Origin: Peromyscus leucopus
Taxonomy: Eukaryota; Chordata; Mammalia; Rodentia; Cricetidae
DNA: 64,000 nucleotides
Assembly: GCF_004664715.2 (NCBI RefSeq)
Contig: NC_051063.1
Coordinates: 113,632,829-113,696,828 of the forward strand
Direction: 5' to 3'
Shown in pieces: positions 10,464-22,015 of the stretch (positions are counted from its first letter, which is position 1; each line of letters begins with the position of its first letter). The notes beneath the pieces were generated by a model. The model had not been told where the DNA came from, did no database searches, and worked only from the letters and a program-made list of their open reading frames with translations. A program made the translations under genes and the position numbers.

Positions 10464-10637
10464 GGGCTGGAGAGATGGCTCAGGGTTTAGGAATGCTGGT
10501 TGTTCTTCCAAAGGACCTGGGTTCAATTCCCAGCACCCACATGGCAGCTCACAACTGTCTGCAACTCCAGTTCCAAGAGATCTGACACCTTTGCACCAGT
10601 GTACATAAAATAAAGTTAATAAATCGTTAAAAAGATA
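10464..10637 (+). mobile_element. B2 SINE
   Basis: tRNA-like head GGGCTGGAGAGATGGCTCAG with an internal pol III B box (GGTTCAATTCC), body CACATGGCAGCTCACAACTG, and an AATAAA-containing A-rich tail. A perfect 13-bp target duplication AAAAAATGAAGTA lies at 10451-10463 and 10638-10650, which points to a fairly recent insertion. Confidence 0.97.
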
Positions 10638-10650
10638 AAAAAATGAAGTA

Positions 10651-11704
10651 ATAAGAAGTAAAGACTTTTTTTTGAAAAGTCTGTATGTGTTCCATATTTC
10701 AAAATGGATGGTCTAAAAGTTACAATTCATTGTATCTAAAAGATATCATAGATTCGTTCTGATTCAGGTAAAGCTTTGATCTGAAATAAATTCTCTATAT
10801 AATAAACGGTCTTTGGTAAATGTTTGCTGAAAGCTACAAAAATGCGTAAATGAGTATTTGCTCAAAGATTGCTAGAGAACAATAAATGTTTTTATCTTGA
10901 GATCATTGAAGAACATGTGTTGCATGTCACATTCTTTCCTTATTGAGAAGTGAAAATCTGCTGATATCTTTGCCAATTTCTCTGCAGGGCCTGGGTTGTG
11001 ACATTTCACTTCATAGATCTTGAGATCATTAGCATATATATTTTATTCTGGGTAGGTAAGATAAGTCAACAGACATTGTGAAAAATATCTAAAAACAAAA
11101 AGAATAGCTAATTTCTCACATATGCTGGAATAAAATACAAGATTTCATCATAAGAATCAAGTGTACTAATTAAAGTAGTTAGTTACTATTTTAGACTAAG
11201 TTAATTGTTCTCTTCAAAACTGTAATTTAGATTGTAACTTTAAATTTATTGTATATGGAATTTAATATGATTTGACATGATTTTAATAAAATGTATAGCA
11301 TACTTCATCAATATGTATTTCTACCAAAATGCTGTGAAAATGGGAAATATATTTAGTAGCCAGAGAATATATTGTTAACATAGACTATTGCATAATGCTA
11401 GGAATATGAGGGACTCTACAAAAATCATTTCACAAATGAAAATTTGGAACATCCTAAATTTCCAAAGTAAAATATGCATTTGTAGTCTATGCTTGATAAT
11501 TATAACCAAGGAGTACCTCTCTATGCCTTTGTTTCCTAGGCTTTATGGAAGGCTTTATTATCATAACACAAAAGAAGAAATAAAAAAAATTATTTTAAAG
11601 TCCCTGGCAAACCTAGAATGTTATGTGAATTCTAAATGTAAATAATAATTAAGGAGAATATATCCCCTCAAAAAATATTAGATATTCAAGCTACTTATCT
11701 ATTT
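10651..11704. other. AT-rich sequence, no gene seen
   Basis: Strongly AT-rich, with many short A and T runs. No exon, SINE or LTR recognised. The 85-codon frame at 11388-11645 has no domain. Confidence 0.4.
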
Positions 11705-11840
11705 AAAAATGAGTAAGAGGCTTCTGAAACCAGACAAGTCTGGGTTTGCATCTCAGTTCCTTTACTTTGTATTCACTTAGGTGACTTGCTTAACCCTTCT
11801 GGCTTTTTAAAAATACACATAATTTTTCTTATCAAAGAAA
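11705..11840 (+). mobile_element. MIR SINE
   Basis: Follows the MIR consensus in order: AGAGGCTTCTGAAACCAGAC, CTGGGTTTGCATCTCAG, then GTGACTTGCTTAACCCTTCTG. These are the 'gagccagactgcctggg' and 'gtgaccttgggcaagttacttaacc' segments. Confidence 0.78.
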
Positions 11841-13327
11841 TAGATAGACTGTGTAAAATTTAGTGCATATAAATTATATACTGAGCAGTCACAAATTTTC
11901 TTTCCTCTTTTCTGAATGATAAATTTCCCTTAACAAGGGTTTTAAAAGGACAATGATAATGCAATTACTCAATGAGAAAACTGAGTGTTAGAGCTCTATA
12001 ATTCCTAGTAGATTACAATTCTCAGTGTAGGCATTAGATTATTTTATAGACATACACAATTCTTAGGTACTCTAAATGGTAATGAAAGGGGAAGAAGAAT
12101 TCTTGTTATGTAATAATGAGCAGACCTTTCTCCTCCTGTGATAGCTAAGAATGAGCTTGGTTCTTACTACTAAGCTACTAAGAGTGTGATTTGTGATCAA
12201 ACCTACTGTGAAAACCATTTCCAATCAGAAGGTCATTTTTGGATTCTAGAGAGTTTTAGGGCTTGAATTTTTCACATTTTAGAGTATTAGTACATACATG
12301 AGAGAGCATTAGACTCATATCCAAAATGCAGTTAATGTTTATACCATAGACACCATTGCTAAGAAGTCTAGGGGAAAGTACTCACTTAATTCTAGTAATT
12401 TCAGCCTATACACTCATTATCTTTGGACAATCTGTACATAGTGATATGTATTTCCGAATACTTTCTCAACTTGCCTTGTGTTCCTATACTTCCTATAGTA
12501 TTATATCTTTACCTGTTTTTGTTCCTGTTTAAGGTACAGTGGATTTATTGCATAGCAGATTTTTTCACATGAAAGAAAATGTGTTGGTTTTGTTTCTCCC
12601 AAGTTTTTAAAATGATTTGCCACCTTTAATGCAATCTTTTACAAAACATGCTTCAGTTTGGTATCCTGGGCCTCTCACATGCTTCTCCTTTCCCTGGAGA
12701 TTTAAATCAACAGCCATCTAACTAGTCAAGATCTGTATTCACAGTAACTTTTGCTTTCCTGTACCTAGGGTTTTATGCTCTAGGGAATGAGTTTATAAAT
12801 AAATGAATAATGTCTGTTCAAGGATGATATGTAAACGGACTCATAATTGTGATAGATTCAGTTTCAACTCTTGCATCTTGTAATGGACTTGCTAGGTCCG
12901 CCGCTGCCCTTTTGAAGACTCAGTGGACAAGATAGACAGAAAATGTCTCAATAAAATGTTTAGTAAACTGACTCCACTGGCAAAGGATACATTTTTACAA
13001 CAAGTACAAAGTTTGCTTCTCCTTAGGAGAGGAAAACAACAAACACACCAGGAAACAGGTGTTTCTGAAATTGCAGCTATTTAATCTGCTTCCAATTGGG
13101 AGGTGACAATCTGTACCCCTTTTTAGCATTCTCTTAGTTAGTTAATAATATCCCCACAACATTTTGTACACACGTCTATCGCAAGTCTCTTTTTATATTT
13201 AAATGATTTCCTAACTGCCTCTTCTGAGACACTCTGTGTCACTAAGTTACAAAGGTAACTTTTTATCTTCTTTAGTCCTATACCCACTATTGAAGGTATT
13301 ACCCTCAATATGCTGCTTGAGATGTAA
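11841..13327. other. Unique-looking sequence
   Basis: No gene or clear repeat found across this stretch. A short CpG-containing segment, GGTCCGCCGCTGCCC, is at about 12895-12909. Confidence 0.4.
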
Positions 13328-13542
13328 TGATTAATGTTAACTGTCAGTTTGACAGGATCTGCAATAACCTAGGAGACAGGCCACACAACCAGCCACATCT
13401 GTGAGGGATTATTTAGTCTCCAGTGGTGTTCCTGTGAGGGATTATGTTGATCCAGTTTATTAAGGTGTAAAAATTCACACTAAAGGTAGGTGGCACCATT
13501 CCCTGAGCTTGGGTCTTAGAAGGTATAAAGAAGATGGAGTTA
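13328..13542 (+). mobile_element. MaLR-like LTR, left part
   Basis: TGATTAATGTTAACTGTCAG, ACAACCAGCCACATCTGTG and GGTAGGTGGCACCATTCCC follow a rodent MaLR-type LTR. It is interrupted by a solo ERVK LTR at 13543 and resumes at 13879. The family label is tentative. Confidence 0.6.
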
Positions 13543-13878
13543 TGCTGTGGATATTGCTCTGTATAAATAAAACACTGATTGGCCAGTAGCCAGAGAGGAA
13601 GTATAGGTAGGACTAACAGAGAGGAGAATAGAGGGAACAGGAGGGCAGAGAGGAAGACACTGCCTGCAGCCACCGCCAGGACAAGGAGCCACGAGCCACG
13701 TGGCAAAGTATAGATTAATAGAAATGGGCTGAATATAAGAGTAAGAGCTAGACAATGATAGGCCTGAGCTAATGGCCAAGCAGTTTAAATAATATAAGTG
13801 TCTGTATGTTTATTTTATAAGTGGGCTAAGGGACTGCCAGGGCTTGGTGGGACTCAGAGAGAAAACTTTCCAGCTACA
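13543..13878 (+). mobile_element. Solo ERVK-type LTR (family B)
   Basis: A 336-bp element, TGCTGTGGATATTGC to TTCCAGCTACA, of the same family as 8958-10058. Flanking six-mers GAGTTA (13537-13542) and GAGATA (13879-13884) differ at one base and fit an aged 6-bp target duplication. No internal retroviral sequence. Short open frames on both strands lie inside it and are not genes. Confidence 0.9.
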
Positions 13879-14076
13879 GAGATAGCTCAATACAAGCATT
13901 CATTGTTGTCTGCTTCTGGACTCATGTACAATGTAATTAGATTCTTCAAGATCCTGCCACTGCGAATTCTCAACCATGAGGGACTGTAACTTCTGTGAGC
14001 CAAATAATATCCCTTTTCCTCTGAGTTGATTAGTTCAGGGTGTTTGCTCACAGCAACAGGAAAGAGGTAATAGACT
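13879..14076 (+). mobile_element. MaLR-like LTR, right part
   Basis: Continues with TACAAGCATTCATTGTTG, CTGCCACTGCGAATTCTC, CTGTGAGCCAAATAAT and the end CAGCAACAGGAAAGAGG. The AATAAA-type signal after GAGCCAA has decayed. Confidence 0.6.
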
Positions 14077-14689
14077 TAAGCATTTGCTAGACAAACTAGA
14101 ATTTCCTGCTTAATACAGGGGGTGGGGCAATTCTCTCTCAGTTGGCTGTTGGAGACTGGTGGACACATAATGTGGTCAGGGAAAGCAGATAGGCATCACC
14201 AACTTGTAATTGCCAGTGTTGGCACCTCTTTGCCTTAAGGACCTTTCCAATGCTGAGGAAAAGGATTGTTAGAAGTCCACCACAAGCCTGCAGTGCCAGA
14301 GGGCTATCACTCCAAATAAGACCATCAACAAATAACTGACAACAGTTGATGTCCTTTGATCTAGGGTGGGTTCATTTGGGGATGTGTGTCCTGATGAAGA
14401 TTTTTTAGTTTCTTATTTAGCCACAGGAAGCACTAGCTTTTCTCTATTAGCTGTCTTTTCTTCTCTGTTGTACTGGTTCCTGTCTTGCCTGTTGTTTCTT
14501 GTACCTCTCCCAAGACTTGTTTGTATGCAAGTCCTCTTGGGTCTACTTATAATACAAACCAGTCTATGCCTAAACCAAGATGGACAATCAGATTCTCCCT
14601 TGGGATTCTGGAATTGAAGCAATGCGAACTTTCCCCCCCTAAACAGATGTGTGTATGTGAGAGTGTGGGGAGGTCGGAGAGTAAGGGGG
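14077..14689. other. Unique-looking sequence
   Basis: No recognisable repeat. Overlapping short frames on both strands (14366-14802 and 14413-14789) have no domain, and their strand conflict argues against coding. Confidence 0.4.
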
Positions 14690-14875
14690 TGGCAAAGCAG
14701 ATGGAAAGAGCAAGACTATGGAGCTCTCTGGCCAGCCAGCCTAGCTCCAAAATGGTGAGCTCTGGATTCAGTGAGAGACCCTCTCTCACAGAAATAATAT
14801 AGTAATATAATAAATCAGGACATGCAAGATCCTTTAAAGGTAAACACTAGAGCACATGCACCTGTATATGTAATA

Positions 14876-14933
<58 letters not shown>

Positions 14934-14936
14934 ACC
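14690..14936 (+). mobile_element. B3-like SINE with CA tail
   Basis: GAGCTCTCTGGCCAGCCAGC, CAGTGAGAGACCCTCTCTC, and a CA microsatellite tail at 14879-14936 resemble the long B3-type SINE. Its 5' head is poorly preserved. Confidence 0.65.
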
Positions 14937-14999
14937 AGGTTTGGTTTTTTTTTCTAAAATAAGTATAGGGGTACAGTATTTTTTTTCTAATTAAAATTA

Positions 15000-15178
15000 T
15001 TAAATTTTATTTACTCAGTGTATGTGTGTGTGTCCATGAGTAGCAAAGTGTATGTGTGGAGATCAGAGGACAACTTGAGGGAGTCAGTCCTCTCCTTCTT
15101 CCATATGTGGATCCTGAGTATCAGACAGTACAGGCTTAGTGACCAGTACCTTTATCACTAAACCATATGGTTAGCCTC
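15000..15178 (-). mobile_element. B3 SINE
   Basis: Antisense B3: TTTATTTACTCAGTGTATG, GTGGAGATCAGAGGACAAC and GGGAGTCAGTCCTCTCC, ending near TATGGTTAGCCT. It lies 63 bp from a sense B3-like copy, forming an inverted pair. Confidence 0.88.
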
Positions 15179-15789
15179 GATTTCTCTTTCTCTTTCTTCG
15201 ATGCTTTTTCCAAAGCAGTGCCAATAAACGTGAAGAGAAATTCTGTAAGGAGACCCTGTGTTGCTTTGCTGTCGTGTGTCTACTTTTTTGACAAGTCTTT
15301 ATCTCATTTCTAGGTGCCAACAGGAGCACTATGTATGCATGAGAAATGTAACACATATGAGATTATCTCTTTGAGATAGGCATTTATAGCAGGAAATCTG
15401 AGTGGCCAGTTGTGATAGGGCATTCCGAATTATGATGGGAGAACAGAGTTCTGTGATAGCAGATGGGGAGAAATCTAACCCAAGTTTATGATACATAGGT
15501 TGTCCCCTAAGAAAAATAAGAAGTTTAATTTGATGAAAATACCTTATCACTCATTTTCTCTAACCAAAGTTCATACATTTGCCATTGGCTCTTATCAATA
15601 TTCTTACCGTTCATAATTTGGCCCTATCCCATTATCTTACTAATTTCCACATGTAACCTTGAAGACATGGGCTTTGTCTATTTAATACTGCATTCTCGTA
15701 CTAGCAAACTGTCTGCTCTAACATGGAAAGTCCATAGCATTTTGAAAATAGAGAGACGTTAACAGCCACACACAGTATTACAACTGTTT
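15179..15789. other. Unique-looking sequence
   Basis: No exon or clear repeat. Two short minus-strand frames have no domain. Confidence 0.4.
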
Positions 15790-16200
15790 CCTCTGCATGA
15801 GTTGGAGATTCTTAGAGATAGAGCCAGTGTTTCTTTCATTCTTTACCCTAACAAAGCTGGGCTTCTTCGTGCTAACCCTCCATTGGTGGTCCTGTTCTAT
15901 CTCTGATGTTAAATTAGCTTCCTTGTACCTGTGACTGGCTTTTCATTTCTGGTCTTGTTTTCTTCATCTTTTACCCTCATTCACTTTAGAGCTACATTGC
16001 CATGATCACATTCTGCCCTGCTCCTCTGATTAACAACATGATTTGGACTTAATACAGCTCTGGGATGCCCTCAGCATCACCTGCAGGACACCATTTTCAC
16101 ACCTTCCCATGTTGGGACAGGAAATACTATCTGTTTGCTCACTCATACTTCTCAGCTCATGTCTCCCCGAGGAAAGGGGGCCCAGGTAAGTCTCCCAGTA
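15790..16200 (+). mobile_element. L2-like patches
   Basis: Weak but ordered similarity to L2: a GGAGATTCTTAGAGATAGAGC piece and, near 16115-16180, ACAGGAAATACTATCTGTTTG then CTCACTCATACTTCTCAGC, as in the L2 region before its 3' end. Also bears splice-like signals (see findings). Confidence 0.4.
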
Positions 16201-16587
16201 AGTGTCCCAGATATAGGAATTATTCCCCTGAATTCAAGATTTTCAAGGTGACTGTTTCAAATGTTGTCAATTTTACATTGGAAGTCAGTTTAAGAATACT
16301 ACTTAATTGAGAAAATCTACTTCACATATACTTTGTGAGCTATATTTGTATAACTACTTCCTCCAAAATCGTGTATAGGCGCCATGGGGGGAGGGGAGTG
16401 GTAGTCTGGGCCCAGGGAAGGTTTATATTATGTTCTCTATTATTCTATTACAGATATTGATTTTGATGCAGTCATTTTTTTATAATTTTTCTTCCTTATA
16501 AGACATAGAGAGTGTGCCTACAGTTTGCAGCTTCTGTACTTTCCAGTTGACATTATAAACCTGAAATGTCTATCTTTTTTGTTTGCA
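16201..16587. other. Unassigned sequence
   Basis: A GC-richer patch with GGCGCC and a G-rich GGGGGGAGGGGAGTGG near 16379-16400 stands out. No gene or repeat recognised. Confidence 0.4.
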
Positions 16588-16722
16588 GGGGGAGCTGCAC
16601 TTGAGATGGGATCTCCTGTAGTCCAGACTGGTTTCAAACTCTCTGTGTAGACACAGATGACTTTCTGTGGCTAATCTCCTTCTACCTCCCAAGTATTGTG
16701 ATCACAGGCCTGCAATTTCTTT
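16588..16722 (-). mobile_element. Old B1-related SINE
   Basis: Antisense, diverged: GAGATGGGATCTCCTGTAG, CAGACTGGTTTCAAACTC, CTACCTCCCAAGTATTG. The layout matches proto-B1/B1F types rather than the young B1 copies in this window. Confidence 0.62.
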
Positions 16723-17139
16723 TCATCTCATCATTTTACTGGCTCCCACAGGTGGTATTGGGAGGCAGTAAAAGAGAAAGAAATTGAACTCACAGGAATG
16801 ATGCTTTCCAAAACATTTTCAAGCACTTGGGTTTCTGCTGACAATATGTAGGGGGTGGGAGGAAGATAGATGTCCTATGATTAAACCCAACCCAACTCCT
16901 ACCTTTCTTGGATAACAACTTTCCTTTCTCTAGTTTCTTTAAACTCTATTTGTCAAAACCTACTTATTCTTCCATGTGAGATGTTTCTGTTGTGTGAAAA
17001 CTCTCCAATGGCTTTCTTCCATTCACACACTTCAGTAATTGTTCTGGTCAGTATTTCCTGGTACTCATTTATGAAAGTAAGCATGCATATGCCACACATT
17101 TTATGCCCCTCATTGTTGTATGTACAATATTAATTTCCT

Positions 17140-17280
17140 TTTAACACTTTACTTTCAACTACTTTAATTCTCACAATTCTATCTTAGTAGATAGATACTT
17201 TTACCATCCCAATCTTAGCAAGGAAAATAAGCACCATTATCAGAGAAGGTAAGTTTTAAATGGTGAGTTCACAGATGCCA
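17140..17280 (-). mobile_element. MIR SINE
   Basis: Reverse MIR: TTTAATTCTCACAATTCTATC, then TTTACCATCCCAATCTTAGCA and GGTAAGTTTTAAATGG, matching the 'cctcacaacaaccc...attttacagatgagg...ggttaagtaact' order. Confidence 0.65.
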
Positions 17281-19059
17281 AACAGACCCAGCAATTGTTC
17301 CACATGAACTGAGTGGCACGCATAAAGGCCTGAAGGCATGATAGCATTGTATATGATTATTCATTAACATATTAAGTCACAGGTCTGGGTCTTGGCTAAT
17401 GCCAGCTACTGTACTTCGTTTGTAATTCAGGCAGTGATAAACAGATGGAAGGGAGAAGATGGTGCTGTCAGCAGTCTATTCTCATTGGTGTGCAAAGCCT
17501 GCAGAGCAAAAGTAAGCTGGGTCCTTTCATGAAAGTACCACATGCACTGGCAGGCAACTGGGACTTCATCCATTGTGTGCTGGGTACATAAAAGAGCTTG
17601 AATAGAGGGATGAGAAGGTGACTATATCTGCCCATGCAATGTCATGAAGTGATCCCTTCCTTCTTAAAAATATAAAGTGCTTTGAACTTATTATGTGTTT
17701 TCTCAAGATTTAATTAAAACTGGATTTGCATTAAGCACCTGTAAATTCCTAAATGAGCAACAAGATCCACTGTTGAGTCTTTGGAGACTCTGTGATGTCT
17801 AAAAGACACTTTATGCTTGAAAGTATTCAGTGATGCATGTAGGACTGACTTTCTCTTACTAATTTGACTCTGACTCCCCCCCTACAAACGTCTGTCTTTT
17901 TTTGCTTTAGCAGATTAAAGTGCAGCGGAAATGTACCAACACAGTGACATTTTCTATTTGCAGTAGGTCATGCAAGATCACCTGCCCTCTAGACTACATC
18001 TTGAGAACACAATTTAATCAGTGTATTTTCAAAAGCCCAGGGCATGTCCTATCATACAGGAATTGTAAAGTCCACTGAAAAACACTGTAACTATAGAACA
18101 TGTTTGGTTTCTTAAAGTTCTATGAGGAAAATAATTATATTGAGCAAGAAGATGTGTATCTGTATATGTGTTTATACCTTGAAGTCATCATCAGTAAAGC
18201 ATGAAAAGTACTTTATTATACTCAGCTAATTTTTAAATATATATCCTTTTCATTTTGTATCCTTCTACCAGACAAACAAACAAAAAAGAAATATAAATAA
18301 CTCATGTAAGGTGGTTAATCTTGTAGGTCGATCAATGCTGATTTAGGGCTGCATTCTTACAGCAGTCAAGATATTTTTCTTTGGAAAAAGAAATCTACCA
18401 TGTTCTGCCTTCTCTCATAATGAAGTAAGTTATTTTTTCTATTCTTTCAAGCATTCCTTTTTTTCTTGATGCCTTTTATTCTGCACCCTTAAACCCAGAT
18501 AATTGTATTCATTCATAAAGTAATCTGAACACATTTTAAATGACATTTACAAATATTCCCATAACACTATCAGTGCCCTTCAACAGGAATGAAGTTCAAT
18601 GTTCCCTCTATAGGGGCCTTGAACATTATCCAACTTATCACTGGCACATCTATCATAGAATGGAAGGATGCTGTGGAGATGCATAGTTGACCAGGACTAT
18701 TTGTAGAGCATCATTTCCCCCCAAAAAATAGCAGTGTCATTTTAACCTTAAAAGGTGAAAAGTGATTTTTGTATAATGATGAAATTGATCGTGTTATCCT
18801 CTTCTTTTTTTTTTTTAAATCACAGGTGCTATTCCATCTAGATTAGATCAGAGAAAGTTGAAATAATCCACTGCATAGTAGATTGTATCTTTCTTCCTAT
18901 CACAGTAGAAATTTTCCATTTATTTAAAATTTTCATGAGTATTGTGATTGCTTCTGTTTCTCTTCTCCATCATCATATGCCAAGAACTCAGTCAGGTGCA
19001 AGAGTCAAAAGAGTTAGCAACTGGTTTGGTACAGGCATTAATCAATTAAAATGGATGTT
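17281..19059. other. Long unique stretch, possible conserved non-coding DNA
   Basis: Almost repeat-free for 1.8 kb, unlike most of the window. A segment near 17900-18030 combines GCAGATTAAAGTGCAGCGG and an inverted pair of nuclear-receptor-like half sites (AGGTCA 17965-17970, TCACCT 17978-17983). Conservation cannot be judged from one sequence. Confidence 0.35.
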
Positions 19060-19165
19060 CCTTGAATAGACCATATTGTTGTGTACTCACAGCTCAGCAC
19101 CTGGCATAGAATGGAGAACACAGTAAGTCATTTGCAAACGACTGCCAAATAAATAGATAGATGGA
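19060..19165 (+). mobile_element. L2-type 3' end fragment
   Basis: AGCACCTGGCATAGAATGGAG and ACTGCCAAATAAATAG resemble the L2 terminus 'cagtgcctggcacatag...caataaat'. Short and diverged. Confidence 0.5.
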
Positions 19166-19519
19166 CAAACTAACTAACTCGCCAGACAAAGCTGCCTTCC
19201 ATCCAGTTTTAAATTATTCAATAATTCAATAGTTTAATTGTATTCAGTCACTTTAGGAATCCCTATACTGTAAGCCCTTTCTAAAAAGTTAGTTAAATAT
19301 TCAGGAAGTGAAATGGAAAAAAACAGAAAGTTCAAGAAAAATAGTCTGTATCTACACAATTCTTACAATCTAGTGTAATAAGAAATGAGATACTTTCATT
19401 AATACTGATATAAAAAACGTGAAAGGAAACAGTATTTTAATTAAGTTTTCAGGGCAACTGAGATTCAAAGTAGATAGATCTGTTGGATTCCAAAAACCAT
19501 AAGCATCTACCATGTAAAG

Positions 19520-19640
19520 TGAAGACTCTGAAACTGCAAAGATCTGGATTTGAATCTCAGCTCCAGCATGACCTTGGTGAGGTAGCCATGATAAATTATT
19601 AAATCATTTTCATAATCATTTTCTTCTTAAAATAGCTATC
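19520..19640 (+). mobile_element. MIR SINE fragment
   Basis: TCTGGATTTGAATCTCAGCTC followed by GCATGACCTTGGTGAGGTAG fits the MIR core. Confidence 0.65.
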
Positions 19641-19899
19641 AAATCTTATGTGAATTATAAACAAAATGTTATAATATGTAATACAATTGTTTTACATGGT
19701 AGACACTTTTCATAGATTAATCTTTATCATAAATGAAACTTTGTATTAATATATATTAAGTTGGAATATGGAATATGGCTAATCATAAAAAGTCTATTAT
19801 TAAACGGAAAGCAGATTACTATCATAAAAATTTTAAATTAGACACAGAAGATACTATTGGAGTCAGGGCAGACCCAGCAATAAGAGTTATCATGTGACT

Positions 19900-20045
19900 T
19901 ATTAGTTCTGTGTATGAGAGCATGGTATCTCATACCGTCAAACCTCTAACTTTTCTCATCTGTACAGTGGAGTTACACAGAATACAACAGATTGTTGTGT
20001 GAAATAAAATGAAAAAAAAAGTGATTGCCACATTGTACATGTTTC
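19900..20045 (+). mobile_element. MIR SINE
   Basis: CAAACCTCTAACTTTTCTCATC, TGTACAGTGGAGTTACAC and ATTGTTGTGTGAAATAAAATG follow the second half of MIR ('cctcatctgtaaaatggg...gttgttgtgaggattaaatg'). Confidence 0.72.
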
Positions 20046-20529
20046 AAACATGGGGAACTTTAAAGAGTTCTGAATGAAAATGGTAAAAATCCTCACTTCC
20101 CATTTAAAAACTAGAATCCAAATTGATGAAATTCTTGCCTTCCCTAAAACTACTACCAATTTTTTTCAATTAAACTATATAATAGGATTATTGATGTCTT
20201 TAGGAGACTTGAAGGGAGTAAAAGAACTTATCAGATACCATATATACAAAATTCCACACTTCGGATGTTTGAAAATGTTAAGTATCACTGGTTGTTCTAG
20301 GAATAGCAATCTACTACATGTATTGTCAAGGGCAATTCAGTGCAGGGAATTCTTGCATCTGGATTACTAAGAGGATGCTAAGATAATGGTGTGAGCAAAA
20401 TATTGGGAATAATTTTAAGTATTAAATCTTGACACTTCTCAACAAAGTTGGCCTTGGCAAATTAACCAATCTTGTACATCTACAAATTAAAAGTGTAAAT
20501 TCTTTTTGTGCCAATCATTTTTGGTGTAC
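20046..20529. other. Unique-looking sequence, possible MIR trace
   Basis: Mostly unassigned. 20440-20500 (TTGGCCTTGGCAAATTAACC) may be another decayed MIR. The 98-codon frame at 20074-20370 has no recognisable domain. Confidence 0.35.

Positions 20530-20605
<76 letters not shown>
20530..20605. repeat. (GT)n(GA)n microsatellite
   Basis: A GT run (20530-20548) passes directly into a GA run (20548-20605). Confidence 0.97.
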
Positions 20606-20608
<3 letters not shown>

Positions 20609-21294
20609 CCTTCCCCACCCTCCTCTCAACCAAAGATGTCACTATTGCCCATTTCTGGCTTCTATGGTTTGGGCTATCCTATTATTTTATAGCTCACAAC
20701 TTTCTTGCTGTATTTGTTTTTATTTTTAGGGTATTTAAAAGTACTGACAATATAACATGAGATGTTTAATTCTACAAAATCTAATAAATATCAAGGTAAC
20801 AATAATGTTAATTTTTCATAAATGTATGTGATTAGTTATTGTATAATGTCACTCCAGAATAAAAAATAGACTTTTTAAATGGTGTAAATTCTATGATAGT
20901 AGAGGATTTTTTAAATAGAGAGAACTACTTGACCTCCTCACAAGGCTATGCAGTTATAGGATTATTTTGAAAAATAAAAAAATATAATTAAGTGTTATTC
21001 ATTGGAATATGTGTGTCACCTAACAAAGTGACCAACAGGTTACTGTTACATAAGCAATAAGAAGAGCTCAGCGTTAAAAACTGGAATATACCTATAAACG
21101 AGGGCAAACCTTAAGCGGTGAAAGTTTTGAAAACCATTTTTCCCAGAATTCTTGTGGGGACGTGTGGAAAGTCTTACATTCTGTCTGTCTGAAGCTCCTT
21201 CCATTTGTCTCATGCAACTGTGACCCAGGATAACTGACTGCCCTTCTAGTGTTCTTCAGTGATTGGTAATCAAAACTTCAATGATCTCCAGACC
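20606..21294. other. AT-rich sequence, no gene seen
   Basis: No repeat or exon recognised. A short A-rich run is near 20970-20985. Confidence 0.4.
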
Positions 21295-22015
21295 ACTGTT
21301 TTTGAAGTATTTTATTATCCCTTTTTATTTACTTATTGTCGTATTTCCAAAGTATAAAATCATAAGGCTTTTGACAAACTTTTAAATTCATATAATCATG
21401 GGAGCCATCAGCCAAGAAGATAAAGAGCAGGTTCTTTATACCAGAAGTTTCTTCCTATCTGTGATTCCTCCCCTTGTCTGATGCCTCCCTCATTGATAAT
21501 CACCAAGCTGATTGCTGTTTTTAGGGTTTCTTGTTTACAGAATGTTCTATGAGTGGAATTATAGCCTATGTAGTCTGGTTTCTCTCAGCAACTCATTTGA
21601 GAGTCATCTATGTTGTTATGTGTTTCAATAATTCATTTGTTTAGGTTGGATTGAAGTATTCCATTGGGGAGACGGATCATCACTTATCCATTAATTACTC
21701 GGTGGACTTTTGGTATCCTTCCAGCTATTGATTATTACAGACAAAGCTTCTATAGATATGTGTGCTCAGATGTTACATAAATATTTGGTTTCAGTCTTTT
21801 AGGAACAAATGTGTAGAGATGTGACTGTGGGTTTCTAGTACGTGTGTGTCTAACTTTATAAGAAGCTGTCCTCTGTCTTCCAGAGTGGTTGAACCATTCT
21901 GCCTCCCAACACCAATGTGTGCAAATAATCTTCATCAACATTTGATATTGTCACTTTTTGTCCTTTTCCTTGAGTCATTCTAAGTGTCTGTAGCTGCATC
22001 TCATTGTGATTTTGA
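21295..22015 (-). mobile_element. L1M LINE 3' end, antisense
   Basis: Reads as the complement of an old mammal-wide L1: TCTATGAGTGGAATTATAGCC, TGAGAGTCATCTATGTTG, GAAGTATTCCATTGGGGAG, TCCAGAGTGGTTGAACCATTC and CATCTCATTGTGATTTTGAT, in the expected order. Many stops; no coding capacity. Confidence 0.85.

Noticed and set aside
10464..10540. tRNA-like A and B boxes
   Set aside because: They belong to the B2 SINE head; no cloverleaf-complete tRNA gene is present.
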